Shown here: positions 16,958-26,161 of the stretch, in pieces
How positions within the stretch are numbered: position 1 is the first letter of the stretch
How the letters are laid out: every line of letters begins with the position of its first letter
Source: Achromobacter sp. MYb9
GTDB taxonomy: Bacteria; Pseudomonadota; Gammaproteobacteria; Burkholderiales; Burkholderiaceae_B
Direction of reading: 5' to 3'
Length of the DNA stretch: 64,000 nucleotides
Assembly: GCF_002975275.1 (NCBI RefSeq)
Contig: NZ_PCOQ01000003.1
Location: forward strand, 248,001 to 312,000
Notes under the pieces: generated by a model
Database searches by the model: none
Told to the model about the DNA's origin: nothing
The model's input: only the letters and a program-made list of their open reading frames with translations
Program-made: the position numbers and the translations under genes

Positions 16958-19489
16958 ATGAGCCAGCGAAAGAAATCCGCCAAGCCGCGCGCCGACGCCT
17001 GCATCCGCGTTCGTGGGGCGCGCGAACACAATCTGAAGAACGTGGATGTGGACATCCCGCGGGATGCGCTGGTGGTGTTTTCCGGCGTATCGGGATCGGG
17101 CAAGTCGTCTCTGGCCTTCGGCACGTTGTACGCCGAAGCGCAGCGGCGGTACCTGGAGTCCCTGTCGCCTTATGCCCGGCGCCTGATCGACCAGGTCGGC
17201 GTGCCCGACGTGGACGCCATTGATGGCCTGCCGCCGGCGGTTGCGCTGCAGCAGCAACGCGGCACCCCGAACGTGCGTTCCACGGTCGGCAGCGTCACCA
17301 CCTTGTCCAGCATGTTGCGCATGCTGTATTCGCGGGCCGGCACCTACCCCGCGCGCCAGCCGATGCTGTATGCCGAAGACTTTTCGCCCAACACGCCGCA
17401 GGGCGCCTGCCCGAATTGCCACGGCCTGGGCTACGTCTACGACGTGACCGAGCAATCCATGGTGCCTGATCCGTCGCTGACCATCCGGGAGCGCGCCATC
17501 GCGTCGTGGCCGCCCGCCTGGCACGGGCAGAACCTGCGCGACATCCTGGTCACGCTGGGCTACGACGTCGATACGCCCTGGCGCGACCTGCCCAAGAAGG
17601 CTCGCGACTGGATCCTGTACACCGACGAGCAGCCGACGGCGCCCGTCTATGCGGGGTTCACGCCTGCTGAAACCCGGGCCGCGCTGCGCCGCAAGCAAGA
17701 GCCTAGCTACATGGGCACCTACACGGGCGCGCGGCGCTACGTGATGCACACGTTCGCCACCACGCAAAGCGCCATGATGAAAAAGCGCGTGGCCCGCTTC
17801 ATGACCGGGGCGCCGTGCCCCGTTTGCGACGGCCGGCGGCTCAAGCGTGAAGCGCTATCGGTCAAGTTCGCGGGGCTGGACATCGGCACGTTGTCGCGCT
17901 TGCCGCTTGCCCGCATCGCGCAGATCCTGGCCCCCGCGGCCAGCGGCCATGCCGACGGGGCGGCGGCCGACGGCGCACGCCACGTCGCGGCCCAACGCAT
18001 CGCCCATGACCTGGTCGAGCGTATCGGGACCTTGCAGGCGCTGGGTCTGGGCTATCTGGCGATGGACCGGTCCACGCCCACCCTGTCGCCCGGCGAGCTC
18101 CAGCGGCTGCGGCTGGCCACCCAGATCCGGTCGAACCTGTTCGGTGTCGTGTATGTGCTGGACGAACCGTCCGCCGGCCTGCATCCGGCGGACGGGCAGG
18201 CGCTGCACCGCGCGCTGGACCAATTGAAGGCGGCCGGCAACACGCTGTTCGTCGTGGAGCACGACCTGGCCACGCTGCGGCGCGCGGACTGGCTGGTGGA
18301 CGTCGGGCCCGGCGCCGGCCAGCATGGCGGGCAGGTGCTGTATAGCGGGCCGCCCGAGGGCCTGCGCAACGTCGACGCGTCACTGACCGCGCGGTATCTG
18401 TTCGACCGGGCGGCCCCGCGCAGCCGGCCGGCCCGCGAACCTTCGGGATGGCTGTCGTTGCGGGGCATCCGGCGCAACAACCTGCATGGCCTGGATGCCC
18501 GCTTTCCCTTGGGGGCGTTCACGGCGGTAACGGGCGTGTCAGGGTCGGGGAAAAGCAGCCTGGTCAGCCAGGCATTGGTGGAATTGATCGGCGAGCATCT
18601 GGGCCACGAGCCCGCCGTCGAAGAACCCGAAGGCGATCTTCCGCCGCCCGGCGGCCTGCCGCGCACGACGGGCCGCATCGAGGCCGGCGCCGACGCCATC
18701 AAGCGGCTGGTCAACGTGGACCAGAAACCCATCGGCCGCACGCCCCGCTCCAATCTGGCGACCTACACCGGGTTGTTCGACCACGTTCGCAAACTGTTCG
18801 CCGGAACCCGTGCGGCCAAGTCGCGCCGGTACGGCGCCGGCCGCTTCTCGTTCAATGTCGCCCAGGGGCGATGCGAGACATGCGAAGGCGAGGGCTTTGT
18901 CAGTATCGAACTGCTGTTCATGCCCAGCGTCTATGCGCCTTGCCCCGCCTGCCACGGCAGCCGCTACAACGCCAAGACGCTGGAAATCGAATGGAACGGC
19001 CGCAACATCGCGCAAGTCCTGGCGATGACGGTCGACGAGGCGCGGGACTTTTTCCAGGACGAACCCGTGGTGCAACGTCCCTTGGCGCTGCTGCACGAGA
19101 TCGGCCTGGGCTATCTTCGCCTGGGGCAACCCGCCACCGAACTGTCCGGTGGCGAAGCGCAGCGCATCAAGCTGGCCACCGAGCTGCAGCGCAACCAGCG
19201 CGGCAACACGCTCTACGTGCTGGACGAACCCACGACCGGCCTGCACGCGGCGGATGTGGATAAGCTGATGGCGCAGCTGCACGGCCTGGTGGATGCCGGC
19301 AACACCGTCGTTGTCGTCGAGCACGACTTGCGCGTGGTCGCGGGTAGCGACTGGATGATCGACGTCGGGCCGGGTGCCGGCGACGAGGGTGGCCGTATCG
19401 TCGCCGAAGGCACGCCGCACGCCGTCAGCCAGGCCGGCGCCGGGGCGACGGCCCCTTTCCTGAAGACACTGTTTCAAGCATCCCGATGA
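16958..19489 (+). CDS. UvrA2-type excinuclease ATPase (class II, lacks UvrB-binding domain)
   Basis: An 843-residue UvrA paralogue with two ABC ATPase modules. The first Walker A is GVSGSGKSS (43-51), the second GVSGSGKSSLVSQ near 527. Both signatures are present (LSPGELQRLRLA, LSGGEAQRIKLA), as are zinc-finger cysteine pairs CPNC, CPVC, CETC and CPAC. Compared with canonical UvrA (about 940 residues) the stretch after LRMLYSRAGTYPARQP runs straight into the first zinc finger, so the roughly 120-residue UvrB-binding insert is missing. Such UvrA2/DrrC proteins are linked to tolerance of DNA-binding drugs rather than core excision repair. The ATG at 16958 starts just before the conserved CIRVRGAREHNLKN. 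It overlaps the GNAT gene by 4 bases. Confidence 0.93.
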   Translation: MSQRKKSAKPRADACIRVRGAREHNLKNVDVDIPRDALVVFSGVSGSGKSSLAFGTLYAEAQRRYLESLSPYARRLIDQVGVPDVDAIDGLPPAVALQQQRGTPNVRSTVGSVTTLSSMLRMLYSRAGTYPARQPMLYAEDFSPNTPQGACPNCHGLGYVYDVTEQSMVPDPSLTIRERAIASWPPAWHGQNLRDILVTLGYDVDTPWRDLPKKARDWILYTDEQPTAPVYAGFTPAETRAALRRKQEPSYMGTYTGARRYVMHTFATTQSAMMKKRVARFMTGAPCPVCDGRRLKREALSVKFAGLDIGTLSRLPLARIAQILAPAASGHADGAAADGARHVAAQRIAHDLVERIGTLQALGLGYLAMDRSTPTLSPGELQRLRLATQIRSNLFGVVYVLDEPSAGLHPADGQALHRALDQLKAAGNTLFVVEHDLATLRRADWLVDVGPGAGQHGGQVLYSGPPEGLRNVDASLTARYLFDRAAPRSRPAREPSGWLSLRGIRRNNLHGLDARFPLGAFTAVTGVSGSGKSSLVSQALVELIGEHLGHEPAVEEPEGDLPPPGGLPRTTGRIEAGADAIKRLVNVDQKPIGRTPRSNLATYTGLFDHVRKLFAGTRAAKSRRYGAGRFSFNVAQGRCETCEGEGFVSIELLFMPSVYAPCPACHGSRYNAKTLEIEWNGRNIAQVLAMTVDEARDFFQDEPVVQRPLALLHEIGLGYLRLGQPATELSGGEAQRIKLATELQRNQRGNTLYVLDEPTTGLHAADVDKLMAQLHGLVDAGNTVVVVEHDLRVVAGSDWMIDVGPGAGDEGGRIVAEGTPHAVSQAGAGATAPFLKTLFQASR

Positions 19490-19935
19490 GCCTTACCTAC
19501 CGACTTGCCCGCCCTGAAGACGCCGCCGCCTGCATCGTGTTGCGCGGCCTGACCCGCGAAAACGCCGTGACCGCGGCAGAGCTGGCTGACGCCGGGATCA
19601 CGCCAGAGACCTGGAGCGCGGGGATCGAATCCGGCTTGTATCCGGGCGTGGTCGCCGTCGACGGCGGCAAGCTGGCCGGCTATTGCTTCGGACACCGCGA
19701 CACGGGAGAAATCGTCGTGCTTGCGCTGCTGCCGGCATTCGAAGGCCGGGGCGTGGGCAAGACGGTGTTGAGCATGACGGCCGAGCTTTTGCGCCAGCGG
19801 GGCTTTGCACGCTTGTTCCTGGGCTGCGCCGCCGATCCCGCAGTGCGGTCATACGGGTTTTATCGCCATCTGGGATGGCGGTCGACGGGCACGTTCAACG
19901 CGGCGGGCGACGAGGTGCTGGAGTTCCTGTTTTGA
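19486..19935 (+). CDS. GNAT-family N-acetyltransferase
   Basis: A 149-residue GNAT domain. The acetyl-CoA pyrophosphate loop is FEGRGVGKTVLS near residue 86, followed by a helix and GFARLFLGCAADPAVRSYGFYRHLGW, the usual C-terminal strand-helix with Tyr as a possible general acid. Its ATG overlaps the UvrA2 stop (ATGA), so it is coupled to that gene and may act in the same process, for example acetylating a toxic amine. That link is inference. The acceptor substrate cannot be deduced. Confidence 0.88.
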   Translation: MSLTYRLARPEDAAACIVLRGLTRENAVTAAELADAGITPETWSAGIESGLYPGVVAVDGGKLAGYCFGHRDTGEIVVLALLPAFEGRGVGKTVLSMTAELLRQRGFARLFLGCAADPAVRSYGFYRHLGWRSTGTFNAAGDEVLEFLF

Positions 19936-19984
19936 ACGTCGTCCTTTAAGCCCCGCCCCGGCAGGGCAGGGCCGAGCCGCCGCG

Positions 19985-20761
19985 CTACAGCTCTTGCTCC
20001 AGCAAGCCCTGCATCCGCTCCATGCTTTCCTGGTTGACCTGGATCACGCCGGTGCCGGGCTGGTCGATGTCGACGATGAACGTCAACACCAGCGCGATCA
20101 GCGCCGCGAAGAGGCCCGTCGACGTCAGCCGTCTGCGCCCGTACAGGCCGGTGCCGTAGGCAATGTAGGCCACGGCGCCCGCGCTGACGATGAATAGCAG
20201 GTAGAAAACCGGCTCGGGCACATGGTTCTCAAGCGCCACGCGGCGCTTTTCGTTGACTTGTGCCATTTCATTGATGGCCTGGATGAACATGATCGTCGAG
20301 ATGGCCGGTGGGTTGTCGGCGGTGTCGGCGGCCAAGGTGCGGATCTGGCGTTCGATGCGGCGCGACGTGGCGCTGGCCGCGTCGAAACGGGGAATGTCGT
20401 TTTCCGCGTCATGCAGTTCCAGCGCGGCTTTGGTGTATTCCAGCAGCAAGCGGGGCACCTGCGTCCGCGCCGATGGCGCGATCAATTGCGAACGCCAATA
20501 CGCGTTGCCGATGGCATTGGCCTCTTCCAGCACCAGGTTCTTGCGCGCTTCGAATCGCGTGACCGACATGGCGAAGGTAAAGCCCAGCAGCAGGGCCAGC
20601 AGGCCGAGCAGGGCGGTCTGCAGCGCGGTGATGTGCGTGCGGTGCGACTCGTCGGCCGGTTTGCGTTGCCGCCGGCCCAGCCGGAAGCAGAGCTCGATGA
20701 TGCCCAGGAAGACGATGACGCCGATGAAGAAAAGATAGGATTCGTCGAAGTTCCTGAGCAT
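19985..20761 (-). CDS. Bestrophin-like (DUF4239) membrane protein
   Basis: A 258-residue inner-membrane protein with four predicted helices: about 9-27, 46-66, 188-205 and 216-235. The arrangement of two helices, a long soluble middle domain (about 70-185, with NAIGNAYWRSQLI and RQIRTLAADTADNPP), and two more helices is that of the DUF4239 bestrophin-like family. FARKNLVLEEANAIGNAYWR-type segments after helix 2 are characteristic. The family may form ion channels, but no member of this branch is well characterised. It is convergent with the GNAT gene and divergent from the aldo/keto reductase. Confidence 0.8.
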   Translation of the reverse strand: MLRNFDESYLFFIGVIVFLGIIELCFRLGRRQRKPADESHRTHITALQTALLGLLALLLGFTFAMSVTRFEARKNLVLEEANAIGNAYWRSQLIAPSARTQVPRLLLEYTKAALELHDAENDIPRFDAASATSRRIERQIRTLAADTADNPPAISTIMFIQAINEMAQVNEKRRVALENHVPEPVFYLLFIVSAGAVAYIAYGTGLYGRRRLTSTGLFAALIALVLTFIVDIDQPGTGVIQVNQESMERMQGLLEQEL

Positions 20762-20904
20762 GGCGCCTCCCTCGCGGACACGCCAGCGTATGCGGATTGC
20801 GGCAGGGTGGCAAGCTGCCGGATCCCCGGGGGGGTTGTCAGCGAAACGCCAACATCTTGGAGTAAGGTGTCGATTCCCGATTAAGACCCCGCACGGAGCA
20901 GAAC

Positions 20905-21954
20905 TTGAAAACCCGCAAACTCGGCCGTACCGACCTGGATGTCAGCCTGATTGGATTGGGCACCATGACCTGGGGCGAACAGAACACCGAGGCCGAAGCG
21001 CATCAGCAACTGGACTACGCGCTGTCGCGCGGCGTCAACCTGGTCGACGTGGCCGAAATGTATCCGGTGCCGCCCAAGCCCGAGACCCAGGGCCTGACCG
21101 AAACCTATATCGGCACCTGGCTGGCGCGCAGCAAGCGCCGCCATGACATCGTGTTGGCCAGCAAGGTGGCCGGCCCGGTGCGCGACCCCAAGCGCCCCGG
21201 CCATATCCGCGACGGCAAGACCTTCCTGGACCGGAAGAACCTGACGGCGGCGCTGGACGCCAGCCTCAAGCGGCTGCAGACGGATTACCTGGACCTGTAT
21301 CAGTTGCACTGGCCCGACCGCACTACCGCCACGTTTGGGCAACTGAATTACCCCTGGGTGGAAGACGACCACACCGTGCCGATCGAGGAAACATTGTCGG
21401 TGCTGCAAGACTTCGTCCGCGCCGGCAAGGTGCGCCACGTGGGCGTCTCCAACGAAACGCCGTGGGGTGTGGGCCAGTTCCTGCGCCACGCCGATACGCA
21501 CGCGCTGCCGCGCATCGTGTCGATCCAGAACGCGTACAGCCTCTTGAACCGGGTGTTCGAAATCGGTTTGTCCGAATTCACCCACCATGAAGGCGTGGGC
21601 CTGCTGGCCTATTCGCCGCTGGCGATGGGCATGCTCTGCGGCAAGTACCTGAACGGCGCGCGTCCCGATGGCGCGCGGTTGACCCGTTACACCCGTTTCA
21701 CCCGCTACAGCAACCCGCAGGCCGAGGCCGCCACCGCCGAATACGTGGCGTTGGCGCGCGAGCACGGCATGTCGCCCACCCACCTGGCGCTGGCCTGGGT
21801 GAACCAGCGCCCGTTCGTCACCAGCAACCTGGTGGGCGCCACGACGCTTGAGCAACTGAAGGAGAACATCGACAGCGTCGACGTGACGTTGTCGCCTGAA
21901 TTGTTGAAGGCGATCGACGGGATTCACACGCGCCATCCGAATCCCGCGCCCTGA
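20905..21954 (+). CDS. Tas-like NADP(H)-dependent aldo/keto reductase
   Basis: A 349-residue TIM-barrel reductase. The catalytic tetrad is visible as Asp48 and Tyr53 in LVDVAEMY, Lys87 in LASKVAGP and His135 in YQLHWPDR. The opening MKTRKLGRTDLDVSLIGLGT and the long loop DRTTATFGQLNYPW match the E. coli Tas branch. The C-terminal NADP-binding segment is VGATTLEQLKENIDSV. It should reduce aldehydes or ketones in the cytoplasm; the natural substrate is unknown. It begins 143 bases after the divergent DUF4239 gene and is followed 44 bases later by a lipoprotein gene that may be co-transcribed. Confidence 0.93.
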   Translation: MKTRKLGRTDLDVSLIGLGTMTWGEQNTEAEAHQQLDYALSRGVNLVDVAEMYPVPPKPETQGLTETYIGTWLARSKRRHDIVLASKVAGPVRDPKRPGHIRDGKTFLDRKNLTAALDASLKRLQTDYLDLYQLHWPDRTTATFGQLNYPWVEDDHTVPIEETLSVLQDFVRAGKVRHVGVSNETPWGVGQFLRHADTHALPRIVSIQNAYSLLNRVFEIGLSEFTHHEGVGLLAYSPLAMGMLCGKYLNGARPDGARLTRYTRFTRYSNPQAEAATAEYVALAREHGMSPTHLALAWVNQRPFVTSNLVGATTLEQLKENIDSVDVTLSPELLKAIDGIHTRHPNPAP

Positions 21955-21998
21955 TCCCGCGGCCAGCCAGAAGCCACTCCAAGAGCTTGCCAAGCGCC

Positions 21999-22607
21999 AT
22001 GCGACGCCTCGTGACGACGTTGCTGCTATCGGCGCTTGCGCTCATGGTGGCGGGTTGCGCATCGACCAAGGTCTATACCGAAGACGTCTCCACGCTGATG
22101 GTGTCGTCGGACGGCAAGACCTTCGCCGTGCTGGGGCCGCGGTATCACTATCTGTTCGACATGCCGCCCGCGATGGCGCAGTCGATGGCGTCCGGGTTCC
22201 GGACGCGGCTGACTGCCGTGGTCCTGCGCGATTTTCACGTGGGGGCCGATGGCCTCACCTGGGGCCTGGTGCGCCTGCAATTGATGGACAACGCCTCGCC
22301 GAGCGACCGGAAAGAGGCGCTGGCCATGCACTTCAACACCACGAAGGATGGGTTGGTGTATTACACCCATCACCTTAAAGGCAAGCGCTACCTTGCCCGG
22401 CCGGATACGCCCACCGCGGCGCAGGCGGCGGGGGTGGCAGCGACGTCGCTGGACCAGTCGTATCGCGTCACGGTGCAGGACTCGCAAGGCAGCGCCGACA
22501 TGATGAAGCTGCTGTCTCCGGTCACCTTCCTGGCCGGGACGGGGTTTGTGATCGCCAATCCAGGCGTAGTGCTTTTCGCGTTGCCGGTGGCGGGACTGGA
22601 GCCTTAG
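21999..22607 (+). CDS. Putative lipoprotein, uncharacterised
   Basis: A 202-residue exported lipoprotein. A basic tip MRRLVTT and hydrophobic stretch end in the lipobox LMVAGCASTK, with Cys at residue 20. The residue after Cys is Ala, so sorting to the outer membrane is expected. The soluble part is alpha/beta with no domain I recognise (LGPRYHYLFDMPPAM, VHFTT-like DKEALAMHFNTT). A hydrophobic C-terminal stretch VTFLAGTGFVIANPGVVLFALPVAG may insert in a membrane. A TTG at 21987 extends the frame by four residues, but ATG 21999 gives the normal signal peptide. It may share a transcript with the aldo/keto reductase. Confidence 0.8.
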   Translation: MRRLVTTLLLSALALMVAGCASTKVYTEDVSTLMVSSDGKTFAVLGPRYHYLFDMPPAMAQSMASGFRTRLTAVVLRDFHVGADGLTWGLVRLQLMDNASPSDRKEALAMHFNTTKDGLVYYTHHLKGKRYLARPDTPTAAQAAGVAATSLDQSYRVTVQDSQGSADMMKLLSPVTFLAGTGFVIANPGVVLFALPVAGLEP

Positions 22608-22635
22608 GCCATTCCGTCAGCGGTCGGGGTTGTCT

Positions 22636-22661
22636 TGATTCGTAAATCTTATTGCGAATCA
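22636..22661 (+). promoter_or_regulatory. Inverted repeat in AT-rich promoter of siderophore receptor (possible Fur site)
   Basis: TGATTCG (22636-22642) and CGAATCA (22655-22661) form a perfect inverted repeat with a 12-base spacer. It lies in an AT-rich island (22636-22684) within otherwise GC-rich DNA, 56 bases before the receptor start. About half of the positions fit a 19-base Fur box, so a Fur site is plausible from gene function but not proven by the match. Confidence 0.4.
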
Positions 22662-22716
22662 GTTTTATTAATAATAAAAAACACCCTTTACATCCCCGCT
22701 CTCTGGAGAATTCAAC

Positions 22717-24882
22717 GTGGTCCGTCCGTCTTCCACCCGGAAGGGCCGTGCGCGCAAGCTCGCACGGCCCGCTGTTACGCCTTCCGTTCTTGCCCTGGCG
22801 TTGGGCATGGTTTTTCCGGTTGGGGCGCAAGCACAATCCACTACCGACCCACACGGCGTGGCGCAATTGCCTGCCGTCACGGTCAAGGCCGCGCCGCTCG
22901 ACGAGACGTTGGAGCATCTGTCCGCCCCGGTGAATACGGGCGCGCTGGGCAATCGCAGCCAGTTGGAAACGCCGTTCTCGACCACCGTGGTGACCGCGGC
23001 CGATATCGAGGAACGGCAAGTCAGCAAGCTGGGCGATGTGTTCGCCCTGGATGCCTCCGTCAGCGACAACAGCGCCTCGTATGGCGCCTGGGCCAGTTAT
23101 CTGACGGTGCGTGGCCTGCCGCTGGACTGGCAGAATTCCTATCGCATCGACGGTAAGCCGTTCCTGAGCTATGTGACGACGCTGCCGTTCGAACAGTTCG
23201 AGCAGATTGATCTGTTGAAGGGGGCGTCGGGCTTCATGTACGGCTTTGGCTCGCCGGGCGGCCTGGTCAACTACGTGACCAAGAAGCCCACCGACGAGCC
23301 GGTGCGCCGGATCGAGCTGGGCTATGTGTCGAAAGGCCTGCTGCGCGAGCAGGTGGACCTGGGCGGCCGGGCGGGCCAAAGCGGCACGTTCGGCTACCGC
23401 CTGAATGCGACGCACGAAGAAGGCAACACGTATAACGGCGGCTCGCTGTATCGCGATTCCGTGTCATTGGCGCTGGACGCGCGCTTGACGGACAAGCTGA
23501 CCTGGGACTTTCAGTCCATTTATCAAGACCGCAAGGCGATCGGCCAGGAACCCACCATTTATGCCGGGCAACTGGCGGGCAGCGAACTGCCGTTGGCGGT
23601 GCGCAATGACAACGGCAAGCTGGTGGGCCAGGGCCCGTACGCCGACAACGATTTCCGCTATTACTCGACAGGCTTGAAGTACCAGCTATCGTCCGACTGG
23701 AGCGTGCGCACCGATTACAGCTACAGCACCACGCGCACGCGCCGCAACGAGTCCGTGCTGTTCCTGCAAAATCAGGCGGGCGATTACGACGACTACCGCT
23801 CCGACTACGGCGAGGCCTACGCCTACAACCAGTGGCAAGGCATGATCGAAGGCAAGTTCGCGACCGGTCCGCTGAAGCACCACGTGGTGGCTGGCGCATC
23901 GTGGCAAAAGCAGAAGAACGACTACAGCGTCAATGGCGTGTATCAGCTGCAGGGCACGGGCAACCTGCGTTCGCAAAACACGAACACCTACTACAGCGAG
24001 GGCAGCCTGGACCTGTACCGCGCAGCAGAGATCACGCAGAAGGCGATGTTCGCCAGCGACACGATCGACCTTACGGGGGGCTGGTCGCTGCTGGGCGGTT
24101 TGCGCTACACCAACTACGAGCAGACGGCATTTGACGCCACGGGCGCGCAATCGTCGAGCTACGACAAGAACGGCGTGCTGACGCCGACCATCGCACTGAT
24201 GTACAAGATCACGCCGCAGACGATGGCCTACGCCAGCTATATCGAGTCGCTGGAACCGGGCTCGTCGGTGGGCAACATCTACACCAACTACGGCGCCTTG
24301 CTGGATCCCTTGAAGAGCAAGCAGTATGAACTAGGCGTGAAAACGGACCAGGACGACTGGGCCGCGACGGCGGCGCTCTTTCGCATCGAGAAGAAGGCCG
24401 AATACGCCAACGCGGCCAACGAACTGACGCAGGACGGAAAATCGATCTATCAGGGGCTGGAGCTGGGCGCATCGGCGCGCGTGGCGACGAACTGGAACGT
24501 GGGTGGCAGCCTGATGTTCCTGGATTCCGAATACAAGAAGGGCAACAACTACACGGGCAACCGCGTGGCGGGCGCGCCGAAGCTGGTGGCGGCGGCGCAG
24601 GTGGCGTATTCGGTGCCGCAATTGCCGGGCCTGAAGCTGCGCGCGGATGTGAAGTACACCGGCAACACCATGTTGGGCGCATCGAACAACGTGAAGGTCA
24701 GCGACTACGCCATCGTCAACATCGGCGCCACCTACGACACGCAGATCTACGGCTACGAGACGACGTTCCGCGCCGGCATCAACAACCTGACGGACAAGCG
24801 CTATTGGCTGTTCCAGTCGTCCGACTACGTGAAGGCAGGCGACCCGCGCACCTACGGCCTGAGCGCCAGCGTCAAGTTCTAG
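22717..24882 (+). CDS. TonB-dependent siderophore receptor
   Basis: A 721-residue outer-membrane receptor for a ferric siderophore. The GTG at 22717 is chosen because CTGGAGAA lies 9 bases upstream and a long signal peptide follows, ending near GAQAQST (about 40). A TonB box LPAVTVKA (about 49-56) precedes the plug domain (TVVTAADIEERQVSKLGDVF; YLTVRGLPLD; LKGASGFMYGFGSPGGLVNY). The 22-strand barrel ends in SVKF with terminal Phe. There is no N-terminal STN signalling domain, so surface signalling through an anti-sigma factor is unlikely. No biosynthesis genes are nearby, which fits use of a foreign siderophore. Its end overlaps the convergent phosphoesterase gene by 4 bases. Confidence 0.95.
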   Translation: MVRPSSTRKGRARKLARPAVTPSVLALALGMVFPVGAQAQSTTDPHGVAQLPAVTVKAAPLDETLEHLSAPVNTGALGNRSQLETPFSTTVVTAADIEERQVSKLGDVFALDASVSDNSASYGAWASYLTVRGLPLDWQNSYRIDGKPFLSYVTTLPFEQFEQIDLLKGASGFMYGFGSPGGLVNYVTKKPTDEPVRRIELGYVSKGLLREQVDLGGRAGQSGTFGYRLNATHEEGNTYNGGSLYRDSVSLALDARLTDKLTWDFQSIYQDRKAIGQEPTIYAGQLAGSELPLAVRNDNGKLVGQGPYADNDFRYYSTGLKYQLSSDWSVRTDYSYSTTRTRRNESVLFLQNQAGDYDDYRSDYGEAYAYNQWQGMIEGKFATGPLKHHVVAGASWQKQKNDYSVNGVYQLQGTGNLRSQNTNTYYSEGSLDLYRAAEITQKAMFASDTIDLTGGWSLLGGLRYTNYEQTAFDATGAQSSSYDKNGVLTPTIALMYKITPQTMAYASYIESLEPGSSVGNIYTNYGALLDPLKSKQYELGVKTDQDDWAATAALFRIEKKAEYANAANELTQDGKSIYQGLELGASARVATNWNVGGSLMFLDSEYKKGNNYTGNRVAGAPKLVAAAQVAYSVPQLPGLKLRADVKYTGNTMLGASNNVKVSDYAIVNIGATYDTQIYGYETTFRAGINNLTDKRYWLFQSSDYVKAGDPRTYGLSASVKF

Positions 24883-25688
24883 GCGTTCACTTCCCACAGG
24901 CGATCAGGCGCGAAGTCCGCCTGTTCGCCCTTTCTGGCATAGCCCAACGGGTTGGCCACGATGCGGCAGCCGTCTTTCACGTAGTCGTGCGCGCAGTGCA
25001 GGTGCCCGTGCATCCATGTGTGGGCCAGCGGCAACAGAGCGTCCAGCGCATTGCAGAAGCCCGCGGTGCCGGGCGTGACGCCATAGCGCGGATCGGCGCT
25101 GGCCAGCGTGGGCGCGAAATGGGTGATGGCCAACGTCGGGCCGTCGAACGGCTCGCGCAGCGCTGCATCCAGCCATTGCTGGCACACCAGGCCCTGCTCG
25201 CGCATCTGCTCGGCCATGAAGGGCGCGCCGTGGCGGCGCATCTGGGCCTTTTCCAGATAGAAGTCGGCCGCGCGGAAGGCCTTGGCGCGTTTGGTCAGCG
25301 CGGCGCCGAGGGTGTCGCTGTCGGTGGCCAACGCGTCGAAGTCCGTCCAGAGCGTGGTGCCGACCAGCCGCACGCCGTCGATGACGCAGGTTTCGCGCTC
25401 CAGCCACTGGATGCCCAGCGCATGGCATAGCTCGCGCAGGCGGTCGTGCGTGTCGTCGAAATCCAGATTGTCGTATTCGTGATTGCCGGGCACGAACACC
25501 ACGGGCGTGGGCCAGCCGTTGCGCGGCGCGTAGCTGCCCAGGCCGAAGTCCGTGCCATTCAGCTTCGAACCCCGCTGATACGAGCCGATGTCCCCGGCCA
25601 GCACCAGCAGGTCGGCGCCCGGCGTGGGCCGCGCCAGGAAGGTCGGATCGGATTCTAGATGCAGGTCGGAAAGCAATTGGATCTTCAT
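24879..25688 (-). CDS. Metallophosphoesterase
   Basis: A 269-residue calcineurin-like phosphoesterase. The dinuclear metal motifs are all present: LSDLHLES (5-12), LAGDIGS (about 34), PGNHEYD (about 72-78), ITHFAPT (about 188) and GHLH (about 226). The ATG at 25688 is used because it starts directly at MKIQLLSDLHLE; the frame upstream adds an unlikely 14-residue tail. There is no signal peptide, so it is cytosolic. Members of this group hydrolyse phosphodiesters or phosphomonoesters and the substrate cannot be read from sequence. Tail-to-tail with the TonB receptor. Confidence 0.92.
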   Translation of the reverse strand: MKIQLLSDLHLESDPTFLARPTPGADLLVLAGDIGSYQRGSKLNGTDFGLGSYAPRNGWPTPVVFVPGNHEYDNLDFDDTHDRLRELCHALGIQWLERETCVIDGVRLVGTTLWTDFDALATDSDTLGAALTKRAKAFRAADFYLEKAQMRRHGAPFMAEQMREQGLVCQQWLDAALREPFDGPTLAITHFAPTLASADPRYGVTPGTAGFCNALDALLPLAHTWMHGHLHCAHDYVKDGCRIVANPLGYARKGEQADFAPDRLWEVNA

Positions 25689-25756
25689 GCCCGATATCTT
25701 ATGCGACACTTTCCCCTCGGAACTACCCACTCATCCGACAACCAGGAGAAACGCCC

Positions 25757-26161
25757 ATGCGTATCGCGATCGCCACGGCCGCCGCGCTGATGCTGGCGGC
25801 CAGCGCGCAGGCGCAGCCGCTGAATTGCGCCAATGCTGCCACGCAGACGGACATGAACCTGTGCGCTGACCAAGCCTACAGGAAGTCGGATGCCGCGCTG
25901 AACAAGGCCTACAAAACCGTCATCGGGCGCCTGAAGGACGACCGGACCAAGACGACGCAACTGCAAGCCGCCCAGAAGGCCTGGCTGTTTTTCCGCGATG
26001 CGGAATGCGCGTTTTCGGCCAGCGGCACGACGGGCGGCAGCGCATACCCGATGGTGCTGAGCCAGTGCCTGGATTCGCTGACGCAGACCCGCACCAAAGA
26101 ACTCGACGCCTACCTGAAATGCCAGGAAGGCGACATGAGCTGCCCGGTGCCAGGCAGGTAA
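25757..26161 (+). CDS. LprI-like (DUF1311) secreted protein
   Basis: A 134-residue exported protein. The signal peptide ends at SAQAQPL (about residue 20). The mature part carries the DUF1311/LprI pattern: NCANAATQTDMNLCADQAYRKSD, a Leu-rich helix and AQKAWLFFRDAECAF, with six cysteines likely in disulfides. Mycobacterial LprI inhibits lysozyme, and the domain is widespread in proteobacteria with largely unknown roles. A strong AGGAG lies upstream of the ATG. Its TAA shares one base with the next gene's ATG, so translation of the Tag glycosylase is probably coupled. Confidence 0.88.
   Translation: MRIAIATAAALMLAASAQAQPLNCANAATQTDMNLCADQAYRKSDAALNKAYKTVIGRLKDDRTKTTQLQAAQKAWLFFRDAECAFSASGTTGGSAYPMVLSQCLDSLTQTRTKELDAYLKCQEGDMSCPVPGR

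Noticed and set aside
16958-19489. Housekeeping uvrA
   Set aside because: The UvrB-binding insert is absent and the protein is about 100 residues short, so it is the UvrA2 class.
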